This document shows positions 24,501-39,500 of a stretch of DNA of 64,000 bases, one piece after another. The number at the start of each line of letters is the position of its first letter. Within the stretch, counting starts at the first letter, position 1. The notes under the pieces are model-generated. The model had not been told where the DNA came from. It saw only the letters and a list, made by a program, of their open reading frames with translations, and made no database searches. Both the position numbers and the translations under genes were made by a program. Source of the DNA: Anagrus nilaparvatae (Eukaryota; Arthropoda; Insecta; Hymenoptera; Mymaridae); assembly GCA_022575985.1 (NCBI GenBank), contig JAKSXM010000231.1, positions 5,644,501 through 5,708,500 on the forward strand. Reading direction: 5' to 3'.

Positions 24501-27500
24501 ATGAGGCGAGCAAAAGTGTTCCTCACTTGCTCGTCACTTTATGTAGTCGAAAATCATGTAAAAAATGTTAAATTAAAAAAAAAAAATTTTTTAATTAAAC
24601 CCCCAAAGGCGGTTCTCCCCGAGAGCTACAGCTTTAATTTTAGAAACAGAAAATACCAGAGATTTTTAGGAGAATCGTGGTGAAACTTTTTTCGTGTTCC
24701 AGACCACTGTGATATATTTAATTTTAAATAGCATTTAAAAAAATAGTACATATTTTTAAAAATTTTACACTTTTCGTCTGGAAAGTCAGGGAAAATCAAA
24801 AAAAAAAAAGTCAGGGAAATTTATTCATTTTTGGGCTGGAAAGTCAGGGAAAGTCACGGATTTTGACTTCGAAATAATAGTGAAAACCCTGTCAATGAAA
24901 TACATATACATTCCTCTTTCAAGAAAAAAATTAACTAGGATGGACTAAAACAATATAACTATACAATATCAGATTGCTCAGGCTAAAATTTGCTTGAAAT
25001 TTAAACTAAGTACCAAATTTTGATATAAAAATATTTTATTTATTTTTATTTTATTTATGTGGCTTTAGAATTTTTTTTGATCAGATGAAAGTTTTCCTAC
25101 TTTCTTTATTAAATTTAGGATATTTTGGCTAGTTTGAAATAAACACTTTTTAAATTTAACGAAACATACGGCCTAATTTTTTATTAATTCTAAAAATGCT
25201 AACTATGCAAAAAAAATTTTAATTTAATAAAGATAGCGGGAAAACTTTCCCCGGATTCAAAAAAAAATTTAAGCTTATAAAAATAAAAATTTAATTAATT
25301 TCTTAAAAAACAAAATGACGAATACCCAATAATCTTAAATTTTCAAGCAAAACCTTCAGAATTTAAATTGATGCTTAATAATTCAAGCAAATTGCTTAAA
25401 TATATTTGGTTTGATTTTCAAGTCTTTAAGTAAATTTTAAATTGAGTACTTCAAGCTTACACCTGAAAATGTGAGTAAACACATAATAAGTTTCTTGACA
25501 TCCAAGGAACTCAGAATAAAATTTTTAATCCCTTAACCCTTATCTTTCCAAGCGGATTTAAATAATCTGATTTACGGCTTTATAAGCCGTTTTATAAACT
25601 TATAAAAATGAAAATTTATTTTAATACAAAGAAGTGAAATATAGTCTCTCAAAATTGAACGAGGAAAAGCCCATTTGACCCACCTCCTAAAAACGTAAAT
25701 TTACCAACCGCCCCCCCCCCCCCCCGCTCTGCTGAAAGGGACTGTTTCAGGTCCCACTCCTATGAACTATGATAATTATTTATCGCTCACATCAAATTAA
25801 AAATAAATTAAACTTGCTGTAAAATAACGATGTAAATAAAAAAAACAATAGTTTATAAAAATATAAGATATTGCCAACACTGATAGATAATAGAAAAAGG
25901 CAGCGCATAAAGTCAATGGGAAAAAGCATTAGTCTGATTAAACGGATGACACAAAACCCAGAAAAAACAATGATTTCTAAGTATTTAGAGTGACCAAAAT
26001 TAACGAAAACAAAATTTCAACAATAATTTCTATATCCTTCAATTACCCAATAGAGAGAAACTTACTCTTTTAAACGAGCCCAAATTAGTAATTTATAACT
26101 ATTAGGATTTTGAAAAAACAAGAAGTTAAAATAAAAGTCTTATTGCAACAAGTATTTATTTACTCTAACAATTAAATCCAAGTGCAAAACTCGTCAAAAG
26201 CTTGAGAAACCAAAATAAAAAAAATTAATTAAACGATTAAAAAAGAAAATTAAAAATGTTCTATTTAAAATAAAAACATTAATTTAATATTCCATCATAA
26301 ATAACGAAATAAATGCACCAAATAATTTTAATTTTATAAAATTCACTTTACATCAAAAAATCACATTGCATAAATAAAAAAAATGTGATTGAAATAAATT
26401 TAAGATGTAAACCATAAAGATAAAATTAAAAATACATAATTCTTTGATAGTTATCTAAAAATTCATTTAAATGACGTCAGAAAATTTAAAGAGGGAAATA
26501 AATCAGTTGAAGAAGAGAAATTGAAAACAGAAAAATAATAATTTTATGCAACGTCATCCAAAATGCAACTCACACCTCAAAATTTTTTATTTGAATTAAA
26601 ATTTGGTAATCGAAACAATGGAAATTTTTTTCTTATAAAATAACGAAAAAATGATGAATAAGATTGTAAAATGTCGTTTTTAATAAACAAGAAAAGAGAA
26701 AATTAAATACGAATAAATTTTTTGGCAGTGAATCAAAAATATCACATACAAATAAAATTTAATATAAATAAAGAAAGACAAGAATTTGTAAAAAAGTGAT
26801 GAATATCTGGAACGCATTAAAAAAATGTGTTCTAAATTTTGTATTAAAAATTAAAAATTTTCTATAATTCTTCCTGTTTTTAAATATTGAGAAGAGGGTT
26901 TATTGAATGATCTAAAAACTTGTAGAACTAAAAAGCACATTAACAGAAAATATATTATTTAAAAACTTAGTGGTATAAATACACGAAGTTAAAGCGTTAA
27001 ATGTATCTTAGTCAATTAATATCGTGTTTACTATTAATCAAGCTTTATAAAATAGAATATTTTAATTTTATATCTTACGTGCTTAAGTAGAAGAAAATTT
27101 TATCTACATGAGTAAGTCCTATAGAATTACTGTTTTTTAAAACGAGCACGAAATTAAATCATTTTTTTTTATTTTTAAAAAAAGTTTTTTTTTAAATTAT
27201 AATTTTCATTACATCTAAACAGCTAAATTTTGGAAATAATTTTTTTTATATTATAGTTTTATCAAATAATAAAGAGTTGATAGACACATTGATTTATTGT
27301 GCAGTCCAAAAATTTATCTCCCAAAAATCGAGTCATTTAAGTTTTCAGTTTGTATCAGAAAATGCAAGTCTAATTTAGAAGCTCCATAACACGTACCTCT
27401 ATCCAATAAATATTCAATGGTTGACAAAATAATCATTCTTGATTACGAAAAATGGTATAAAAAAATGAAATTTCTATTTTTCGGAAAACTCAACCTTTGA

Positions 27501-30500
27501 GAAGAAAATCCAGGTTTTCTTCTATTAGGATGAGTTTTCGCTTTAGATTATAAAAATATAAAAAAATTTCCTAGATAATTAACACACTTGTTATTTAAAT
27601 TTAAACTAGTTTCTTCCAGCACAAATATTTTTATTATTTTCTAAAATTTCGCAAATAATTCAAAATCAGATTTTCATATTTCTATTAAACTTATTAATTA
27701 CACTCTAATTACACTGTTTGATTATGCATCAGAAAAAAAATTTTTTCACATTACATGCTTTTAAAACAAAACCTTAAAAAATGACGTTAATATATTATTT
27801 AAAATTACAAAATAATAATTCACTATTTTAAAAAATTTTATCACATTTAAAATAAAAAAATGTACTTAGTTATTCGAAGGTTGAGTAAATATTTAAAATT
27901 CACGACTTGTAATGAAATGAAAAGTGTATTTATTTAAAAGATTATTTAAATAAGTTAATTATTACTGGAGTATATCCAATTATTTAATGCACAATGTGTT
28001 ATTATTTACCTTATTCACGTAATGTGCATATAATATACCAAATTTAAATTTTAAATAATCGTTCACGACTACCTTATTAGTCAATTATTTACTGCGAACC
28101 TTATTTTAACGATTAATGAGTAATTCTTCTGTATTTTTTAAGAGCTACTGTTTATTTGCGGTATTGTAACCTTGAAAATTAAATCTGCTTTTTCATCCAG
28201 TTATTATTAATGCCACGGTTTTTAAAAAACGAATTTTTATTTTGGATTTTAGTACCATGCAAGTGATTTAAGTATCAAAAATTCTTGTCAAGACAGTTTA
28301 AGTTAGACACTGTAATTTAAACTTTTGATACACTCAATTGAATAAAATTTTTTTTCTAACTTAATTAACAGATCGTAGCAAGATTAATTATCTACAAATA
28401 ATACTGGCTACTGGATTTCTAGAGTGGAAATGCTATGTTTTGATAAGTTTATTAATTAATATATCACTGTAAATTCTTTGGAATTACTCTTTAATGTTTT
28501 TAGTGTAAAAGTATAGTTCAAATTTAAGCTTCAGGGAAATCGTGATCTTTGTTTTTTTAAGCATCGAAAATTATTATAGATATTTTTATATGAGAATTCG
28601 TGTGGATTTAATAAAAAAAATTAAGCTTATTTTTACTATTACAGACTATTCAAATTTTTAAAGGCATTTTATAAAACTATTCAAATTTCCATATGCGAAA
28701 AAGTTATTAAAATTTATACAAATTTGAAAATATTCTGCAGATCCGAATTTGAAAAAAATACTGTAGGTTACACGAATAAATGACTGAAGATACAAATGTG
28801 CTTACTGTAAGTCTAAATATCATTTTAAAATAGCCCTCTGATTCTCAATTACCAAATGATGAAATGAAATCATGTACCATCGGCTTAGAGTACACTCTTT
28901 ATACAAAATTTTATTTTATTAGATGACCTTTAAAACATGAAAATTACATTATCCCTTAGAGACTAAAAATACATTCAACAAAAACCCATGTAAATAGTAG
29001 CAATATTTACAAAACTATTTTCCTAAGTTCCCACTTGATACAATTTAAGAGTCAATTTTTTGAAGAAAAAGTCTCAAAAAATTTTGTTTAAATAATCTTA
29101 TTTAGTTTTATTATCAAAGTACCAATTAATCCCAAAATTTATGGATTGCAAAAACACTATATCTTCGCTGGTAGTTACTAATTGGGACATGGCATGCCTT
29201 TCTTACTATCAGAGATCAAAATATTTTCAAATAATTTGCATTTTAAATTTTAAGGCATATCAATTTCTCTTCTGTCCGTCCTTCAATCCCAAGATAATAT
29301 TCGCAGCACTTTTCAATTAAAAAAAAAAAGAAATTTTATAAATAATTATGACTTAATATTTTAAACCATAATTAGCCATTTCATAATTTAAAAATTATCA
29401 CTTAATTATTACATCTTTATTAAATTTCTTCAAAAAAAATCTCTTTTTTTAATAAAATTACACACGTGTGTGTGTGTAATTGATATTCGCACGCTCGTAA
29501 AAAAAATATAATATTAGCAATGCTATAAAGAAATTTTAAAATAAACGATTTAAATAAAAACGTTTTCATCGACATTTACATATACATTTAAAATGGCCCA
29601 AATTTTCAAAAGTTAAATTTTAAATTTCTTGGCTAACAATCGAATAATTTTATTTTTTCTTATTATGTAAATTATATAAATTTTTTTTTAATTTATCACT
29701 TTTTCACTTTTAATAAATATCACTTTTTTTATCACTTTATCGTAAATAAATATACAATACCACTAACTTTATCAATTATCAATAATTTTCCACATTTTCG
29801 ATCATCTCACCCTGTGTTATCACTGGTTAAAAAATAATTAATCAGAATGATAAAATTTTTTAAAAATTGAATTCGCGCATTAATTCCTCGCGAATGAGTT
29901 AGTTATGTATGTGTAAAGAATATAATTCGCATCATCAAGAGACGGCTGACGGGTTTCTGACTCTTCTCAACCGAATATAACGTGGTATTTGTGTGTATTA
30001 AATACATACCGACAAAAATAACGCATTTGTTGAGATCTCCCTCCTCTATTAATATACCTTTCTCTGTATTATTTAAACTCATCTCGAATAAATTTTTGCT
30101 CCTTTTTTTCGTCAAATAAAAAATTCTTTATTTTTATTTTCATTTTTAATTGACGTTTATATCAATCCGAATATTTTATTTAGTGCTGAAAATTATTTAA
30201 ACTAATTATTGTTTATTTCATCACTCGTTAATCAAGGTTTCTCGGCCAATATAATTATTTTCTTTATTGAAAATTTTGTCATTAAAAAACGTCGAATTTA
30301 TAAAATAAAATATGCATGTTTTATTAATAACTTCTTTACACACAAAAACTGGGATTTTAGATTTTATTTTTACTTCCGAATAGTTCTCTCACTCACGCAA
30401 CCCCATTTCTTTATTTTACACATTTTTAATGATTTTATTAAGATTTTTTTTTCTCAAAAAAACATAAATTTATTAATAAGCTAATTAAAATCTAATTTTA

Positions 30501-33500
30501 CTTTCAATTACATTTTACGGTTATTCTAAATTTGGATTTCTGAATTTATTTGATCTTGACATTGAGACTAAATAATTTAAAAATATTTTCTAACTGATAA
30601 TTATTTAAATTAACTTTTTATTTACCAATTTGTATTTTAGCATCGCAGACGGTTTTTCCAATTGAATTTTCAGCAATACAAGAAATAGTACCACTGTGAA
30701 CGGTTCCAACTTCCGGTATAGTCAAAACTTGGCGATCTCCGCTTACTGATACAAGAAAATCTTTTCCATGTACTGGTTGTTCGTTAAACAGCCATTGTAT
30801 CTAAAATAAAGTTTAATTTATTTAATTAAGATAATGAAATAATAATAATGATAATAAAAATTTCATTCCTTAAATCCATTTTTGGTTATATCCTACACAG
30901 TCATGAATGGCTTTAAAAAAAGAGAAAATAAAAAAGAAAAGTATAACTTTCACACTACATGTCACATTTTTAAATGCCCTTGGAGTTTCTTATTATGTAC
31001 ACGTTAAAACTGTAAAAAAGCCACAATTTTACCTATTTTGTACGTGTTTTGTTTTTCTTGTAATCGAAGGTAAATTACGTAATATTTAATCAGTTAGTCA
31101 TTATTTATAGACTTGGTTTTATTTTCTGAACTATTTTCTTAAAATAATAATTTTTTTGACTGATTAAATAGACGATGGATAAGAAGAAGCAGAAGAAGAA
31201 GAATAAAGAAAAGTGAAGAAAAAAATTTTTGAATTTTTATTCATTACACGTAAAATCTAGGTCAACGGCTTTGTTTATGTATCGATGACCTTCTGTAACT
31301 TTGGTTAGGCTTCTTCTTCTCAGTCACGCGTTTTATCAAGGCAACACAATAATTTGGTAATTACTCTTAGGAGTGTACGATACTTACAATTAATAAAAGA
31401 ACAATAAATAACAGTAATATCATTATTATCAAGACATTATTCGACAAAAGTTTGAGAACTGACTGAGAAAAATTTTATTTTATTTAAAATTATTTTTATA
31501 TTTTTGGCAATAAAATTTTCTTTAAGCATATTTTTTTTCTAGCCTTATGTGTAAATAATTATTTTTAAAAATCTATCTATAATTTATAATAACGTCTGAA
31601 ATTTTCTTATACGCTGATTTAATTCTTAAATTAAAATTTTTATTTTAATTAATTAAAGAAAATTTTAGTTGATTATTAGTTTTTATCTAGTTTTTTGTTT
31701 TAAGGTCGTTTATGAAGGATGTCGCGCCTTTAGGAATCGATTAAATCCACATATAGATTAGGGTGTGGTAGAAAATTTTACTTTAAAGATTATGAAGAAA
31801 GTAAAAAATTTATTCGTTTTAAAAATCATGTTGAATATGTTAGTCAGCAAGGCATATTTTAATCCTGGGATAAGGTAAGGAACAAAAAAAGTAATAAGTT
31901 CGATATAAATAATTTAATTATCAAAATTAAATATTGATTTTTAATTTTTAGGCTTTTACTTGAAAAATGAAAATTATAAAAGCAAATTAAAATCCTAAAA
32001 GTTAATAATTTAAAATATTAAAGCTTGATTTCTTTAATAAAGTTATTAATAAGTTACGGTTATTTATTTTTGTTCTTCCCCACCTCAATTTTCTTCAAAT
32101 TTCTTCAAAAAAATTAAAAAGTATAAAATAAATATCAATAATTCTAAAACCCCTGACGATTTTCTAATCTATAGTAAAGCAACGCTTCTACTTACTATAA
32201 ATAATATTTCATTGTCTTACCAAACTTGTCTGTAACTACTTAAAAGTTTAAAATCTATAATTACCCATAGAATCCTTAATAATCTAGAATAAATTACAAA
32301 ATTATGTCGAAAATTATTATTATTATTAACTTATTAATTAAATTTATTCCGTTAAGTAGTTACAGACGAGTTTGGTAAGACAATAAAAATAAACAAGTAC
32401 CAGAGAGAAAAATATACGCAGATTATTTACGTATAATATTAATCTAATCTGTTTATTTGATTCTTGAACATAAAAATAAATTCTAAAATAACTTAAATTT
32501 ATCATTGATTTTTTTTTGCTTCAATAATATTTACTTTAATTTAAACATAAAATCTTAGAAATGCTGCTTTGATCTTTAAAATTGTTGAAATAAAATTTTT
32601 AAATGGTAAAATAAAATTGAGATAGACTATTTGTTATTGATGAATCATTTTTATATTAAAAGAATACAAATCCAAGGCGCCACTTATTTACTCTTTTAAA
32701 TAGTATATTAAGTAGCAAGGGCATAAAATTTTAGAGCTAGTGTGAGATATATGTTTTCACTAGTATCTTAAGTTTTTCGCCTATGGTGCTTATGATATTG
32801 TTATTAGCCTACCTTGCAGAAACTTCCGTGACAAGTTTTACACCCAGGATAGAAATTATATTTTTATGTCCCGTATTTTCACTGCGCGGTTGGCAAAGCC
32901 TTTTTTTTCCTATACTTATCATGAAACCGATATCAAATTAAAGAAAAAATGTGTATTTGGGACCTATAATTTTTACTAAGCTACTGCATAGTAATTGAGA
33001 TATTAAATTTTTAGTGTTTTTTTTTTAATAAAATTTTAATTTTTTAATTATCTGAAAATGATGGAAAAATTTTGAAATTGGAATTATTTGTTTCGGCACT
33101 AATTTTTACGTTTTCAATAAATTTTTATTCACAACGGACCTATCTTTAAAAATCTGTAAAACTTTTTCGGAGACAATTTAATCAAATGAAAATTAATTGA
33201 TTCATAAGTGGAATAAACTGAAAATTGTATGATAACTTTAATAAAATATTTTTTTTAAAGGACTCCAAGAACAGACTGGGGGAGCCAAAGAATATAACTT
33301 TCTTAGGAAAATTATAAAAATTTCTTACAAGTCCCTTTTTCTTTAGTTGTTACAAATATTGTCATAAAAATTAAATTTTATATTATCTCGCAAAAAAAAT
33401 TAGAAGTAATGAATTTTTAGAAACTTAGAATGTACACATTTTGTGGAACCTATTCTTATCAAACATTATAATTTTAGCTGCAATTCAAGCAATAAAAATT

Positions 33501-36500
33501 TGGATCATTTTAAGCCAAAAATAGACATTTATTGGCTATTTTGGAAGGACTTCTTCATAAAAAATAACGGTCTAGGAAGCTTGAAAGACAATACTCAATA
33601 ATAAATTATATCAACTGGAAGTGCTTTACTTCAATAATTAAGTGTCAGCATTATCTGTAATATATAGTTCGAAAATCTTCTTAAAAATTCCTACCTTTTC
33701 ACTTAATTTTTTTCCAGTGTACACATATCATATCGAATAGTTACCGAGGCCGGTAAAACAGAAAAAAAGTTACCAATTTTCTATTTAACATTTGGAAAAT
33801 TAAAAATTTCAAACCTTTGCTACATTAAAGTAAAACTATATGCAACCCAATTCAATGATGCGGAAAAATACGAATAACGTGCCGATAACTATAGTACTTC
33901 CTTTTAACCCTTTAGCGCGTGCCGCACTTTGATAAGAAAAAAGCTTATTGTTCCAAAATAAATTATTATTTTTTACGCCAAATTTATACCCAGAAGTTTT
34001 CATAAAAATATATAGCATAATCTAAGAGCTATAAATAAAAATACTGTCAAAATTTAACATTTCCATCAAATTATAATTTTTACTCTCTTTAATCCTACTA
34101 TAGAGTTATTGACATTTAGATGAAATTCTATAAATCATTAAAGTTGATTATTGAATTTAGCAACCTCGAAAACCCCCGAGTATAAATTTTTAGTAAAAAA
34201 TAACAATTAATAATAAGTTTTTTAATCAAAAAGTCAGGTTTAGTCCCCACCAGCACAATTAAATAACTAAAGTAAAAAATCTTACCTTTGGTGCAGGTTT
34301 TCCAATGACAATACATTCGAATTTCGTACTCGTGCCTTCCGGTACAATTCTGTCTTGAAATTTCTCTTTGAAAAACGGCGCTATTAATTTTTCTTCCATT
34401 TGCAAAGTTTCATCTTTTTTATGAAAATCACTTAATACTTTAACAACGAGTTTAGCAAACGATTTAACTTCACCATAACGATTAACAGCCTTAGCAGTAT
34501 AATTTCCTTTATCTTCCTCTTTAACAGGTGATATTTTTAAAACACTTAATCCACTATTATCATCATTTTTAAAATTAAACCTCTCGTTTTCTTTTATTAA
34601 TTCACTATTCAAATACCATAAAATTTCTGGTTTTGGTTCACCAATCACTTCACACTCAAACTTAACATTATCACCTTCGTCAATTAATAAATCTGTTAAT
34701 AATTTTGTAAATTTAGGCGGTTCACCAGTAGTTTCCATTCCTCTTGCTTTATTGTTTTTGATTTATGAAAGAAAAAAAAAAGTATAAAATTAGAAACAGA
34801 AATTAGTTTTGTTATTCTTTTAAAAAAAGTTTAATATAAATAACGTATTAAAAAAACAGATTTCAAAGAATTTATTTTCTATTTCTGTTTTAATTTTTAA
34901 AATAGATTCTTTTTTTTAAATTTATGATTTTAAAAGCTTGTTTGAACGTTAAAAAGCAATATTTGAAAAATTAATTTGGAGTATATCGAAAAAAGTTTTC
35001 TAATCAATTAAATAAATTTATTTTTAAAGCGAAAACTTACGTGTAACTGAAAGTGAGCACTGACTAGAAGCTTTACCACCAGCATTTATAGCAACAACTT
35101 TATAGTTTCCAGCATCATCAAGAAAAGCTTCATGAATAACCAAAGAACATCTATCACCTTGAAACAGTAATTGAAAATCTGCAGATTCTTTAACAGGTTT
35201 TTCGTCGTGGTACCAAATAACCTTAAGCAATTGAATAAAAAAAAATAATTTTTTCAAAGTAAAAAATAAAAATTTTATAAAAAAATGAAAAATACTTCTG
35301 GCTCTGGTTGTCCTATAATAACACAGTCTAATCTGGCACTAGCTCCTTCGACAATATTCAAATCTTTTAGTGGTAGTTGTATTTTTGGTTGTGTTGGCTC
35401 CATGTCAGATGCCGGTATATTTTTTATATTTTCCAATTTAACGACCTTGGTTGGATATTGAATTTCTTCTATTTTATTTTTTATTTTATCATCAACCTTA
35501 ATATCAACATCATCATTCTTAGTCTCTTTAACATTTGTTGAATTCTGTTTTTAAAAATAACAAATTTGTAGCATGAAAATTAAGAAAGTTTAATTTGTAT
35601 TAATTTACATGAATATGCTTTATTTATAAATTAATACTAATTTGAGTCGCCTCTTTTAATAGAATGAGATGAAATGAATAAGACAAATAATGTGAATGAG
35701 GCCGAAGGTGAGAGAGTAAAATCATCCAAAAATACATTTTTTACATGGGCAAAAATATCATTTTCAATTTTATTATCAGAGATTTAGCATATATTTAACA
35801 TAAATTAATTAATAGCAATAAAAAATAAATAATTACCTCTTCTTTTAAAAGACCTTCGGCCAACACAATGGATTTGTCATTTGATAAAAACGATTTCTGA
35901 AGATCGGTATTAATTATTTCATTTAACGAAGTCGTTATTAATTTAGTATCTTTAGTAATTTCATCCTTTGATTTTTCTAATGCTGAAAAAAATTAAATTT
36001 AATTACCATTTGAGTATTAAATTGATAAAACTTGTATTATTATTGCACAATAAAAAAAAAGTCGATAAGAAAATTAAGTTATAAAAAAATGCAATAAAAA
36101 TTATTAAGTACTCACGTTCAACTGATAAATTAGCTAAAGTAGATGCATGACCAATACGATTAGTGGCCTTGCAAGTGTAGGTTGCTTGATCATCTATGTT
36201 AACTTCATCAAATTTAATAATTGATTGACCATTATTGTAAGTTATTAAATAAACAATTGAATTATCGATATTTATGTCATTTTTGAACCATTGTACTGTT
36301 GGTAATGGATTTCCCTGAACTGTACATTCGAGTGTGTGTGAGCTGCCTTCTTTGACTGTACATGATGTTAATTCTTTTGTAAATACTGGTGGAGTTAATT
36401 GCTCTTCTGGTGATGATTCTATTTAGTTTTTAAAAAAGTAAGTTACGATTTATTACATTTTTTAATAATTTAATTTTGTATGAATCCGTACAAATTCTGA

Positions 36501-39500
36501 ATATTAGTCAGTTTAAAAAAATGAAAAAGGAACCCTGATTTTGATATATATCTAAAAATTTTCTTTTCGCAATGAATATTAACCGATTTATGTATTTTTT
36601 AAGTTTTTAAAAATATTTCAAAAAATTTTTTAAATTTTATATCTTGGCCATACGATATTTCATCCAAAAAATATTTTTATTGAAAAATTTAAATTTTTCA
36701 TTATTTTTTCAAAATTTTCAAGTAGACAGTTTTTATTTACAAAAAACAGAAAGAAAATTTTAAAAAATCATTATTTTTTCTCATAACTTTTTGCTATATC
36801 ACGCCATAAGACTTGAGAAAATTAAAACGTCTGACAGGGGGAGAGTCTACCCCTTGTGTGAAACATAAAAGGGTAAATATGTCTGAAAAATTCAAAAATT
36901 TTCTTGACGTCATTAATTTATGGATAACTCCATATACCCAAGAGATGAATCCATCGCTAGGGATAAAAAATCCTTATTGAATAAGCAGAAGTATTTATCG
37001 CATCGTTATTTTAAAAATTATACTTTTATTTAAATTTAGAGTAATTTAAAAACTATTATTAATTCAAAACTTTTTTTTAATTAACGTAAATTAAATATTA
37101 AACGTACCTTTAACTTTTAAAATAGCTTCTGTTTCATCAGTCCCTAATATATTTGTAGCCTGGCAACTAAAACGCGCTGAATCTTCAGTAAAAGTTTCCT
37201 CAATCAACAAAGTACATTTACCATTTACATACTTTGTTAAATAATCAGGATTATTATCAATTGGAAGATTTTCTTTGGTCCATACTATTTTTGGTTCTGG
37301 ATAACCGATGACTTCACATTCAAAAGCAAATTTTTCACCTTCTTGGACTGTAGCATCATATAGAGGAACAGTAAATTTTGGTTTGATTAAGTCACTCTCT
37401 TTTGTCGATATTATTTCTGGTATTATTTGTTTTTCTACTATTTTTGTTAATTCAATAACTTCTGGTTCACTATTTTCTACAATTTTCTGTACTCTTGATA
37501 CTTGTTCTTTCTCTATTTCTGTCTAAAATTACATTTTAATTAATAATCTTTACATTAAAGTATTTAATTGAAATTTCAAATAATATTTACTTTTTCATGA
37601 ATCATTACTTCTTTCGTGAAAGTTTCTCTTATTACATTTTTTTCATCTAGTTTATCCAACAAACTTTCTGTTTGAGAAAATGCAGTTGCTTGTGCATTTT
37701 TATCTTTTGATTTTTGAATTTCAGCTTCAATTCTCTTAGCTTCTTCTGCTGATTTAATTAAGGTTTCAAGAGCCATTCGCTCAGCTAAAATTCTTGCATT
37801 TTCAGCTTCAGTTGCTGCTGTTGCAGCTGCCGCCGCTTCAGCTTTAGCTTCTTTAACCTTAGCATCAGCTTCATCGCGTTCCTTTAGTAACTGTTTTCTT
37901 AATTTATCTGCATTTTTCAAGTTTTCCATTAAAGTTCGCAATTCTGACGAAATAACAGCAAATGAATCAAGCGTATCACGATTTTCCTTCACAATATCAT
38001 TGAACTGCGGTAGTCTGTCAGTTCCTACAAACAAATTTTTTTTAATTTAGCTCACCCCCATAAATATAATAAAAATTTACCAAATATTTTAGTAGACAAT
38101 TCACGTATTTTTTCTATCCTATTTTCTTGCATTTCTTCACCAGGTTTCAAAAAACTATCAATATCATTTAAAAGATTTTTTGCATCTTCTGGTACTTTAA
38201 CTGAAGTTGCTTTTCTTGCAATAACAATCAATAAAGTACTTCCTTCTTTGTTCCAGGCTTTAGCTTCTTCAAGTAGTTCAAAATATTTAATACTGGAATT
38301 GATTTTTTCTCGAGTTTCTTCAGTGAGATTCTTTAAGGTCTTCAGTTTGTCTTTTAGTCCAAATAATTCATTTTCGATCTTTGGTAAATTGTTACCAACA
38401 TTTTTTTCCGTTGTTACTATGAATTGTTGAACCCTTTTTTCTAATATCTGAGAAAAAAATATTTAGTACAAAATGAAAATTTAAATTCATATTTTAAAAA
38501 ATCGTATTTTATGAGATACCGTAGAAAACTTAAAAATGTTAGTAAGGTTTCTCACCTCTAAAGTCTTCTCAAATTGCAAGAATGCTTCAGAAGCTCCTTT
38601 GGCTGCTGAGGAACTTTCCCCTAACCAACCACTGATAGTCGATAATTGATCAGCTAAATCTTTCAATTCAGCATCAATTTTATCCAAATCATCACCAAAT
38701 AAGCAAAATTCTAATCTTTCTTTTAGCCTTGATTTCATATTACTTTCATGTAACATCCAATTGTCTAACACCAATTTATACGACTGATTTATTTTCTCAA
38801 CATCGAATCTTGCAGCATCTAAAGGTTCTTGGAAATTAATTTTTGATATCACAGTTTCAGAATCATATTTTACTTGCTTCAATGTTTCCAAGATTTTTTG
38901 ATCAAGACTAATTAATCGATCAATCAGTAATCGAGCCTCGTGAAGTGACTCTTTGCCAAGAGTTTCTGAGACTTCATTACTTTTTATTTCATTTTCTGTA
39001 TCTTTTTCAACCTTTAATTAAATTAAAAAATATTAATTTTTAATTTATGCTTTCTTTAATAATTAATTACCTTAGATAGTTTCTCAAATATTGAAATGAG
39101 ATCATCAAGGAGTGATTTATATTCTGTTGATGTATTTTCTAGTTTATTTGCAACTTCTGCAAGCTTCTTTTTAATTTCAGAATTAATCTTATCATCTAAA
39201 CACAATAATATTAATTAAAAGTTATTAATAAAAGTACATTTTTAAAAATTTTACTTTACCTTTTAAATTTAATTCGTTAACGTCTTTAATTCGTGAATCG
39301 ATTTCATTTACAGCTTTGCTTAATTCTGGTAATATTCTATTTTGTAATTTTTCTAAATTTTTCAAAATTTCTGAAGGTTTCTTTGAATCCAAATTAATGA
39401 TCGGATACAATTTTTCTCTGAATTGAGATACCCATTCTATCGTCTGTAATTAAAAGATAATTGAAGAGCCCATAAAAAATTTTTACAACTTCAGAATAAT

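Larger units (their letters stand above)
22511..30625 (-). other. Intron 22 of the large gene, 8.1 kb
   Basis: No supported exon was found. It contains repeated GTCAGGGAAA words (24786-24856), a run of 15 C (25711-25725), a (GT)n tract near 29465-29478, and otherwise A+T-rich sequence. Its size and position before the second half of the protein would allow an alternative promoter, but I see no convincing one. Confidence 0.6.

Noticed and set aside
30209..30484. 91-residue plus-strand frame
   Set aside because: Phe/Ile/Lys/Asn composition of random A+T DNA; lies in intron 22.
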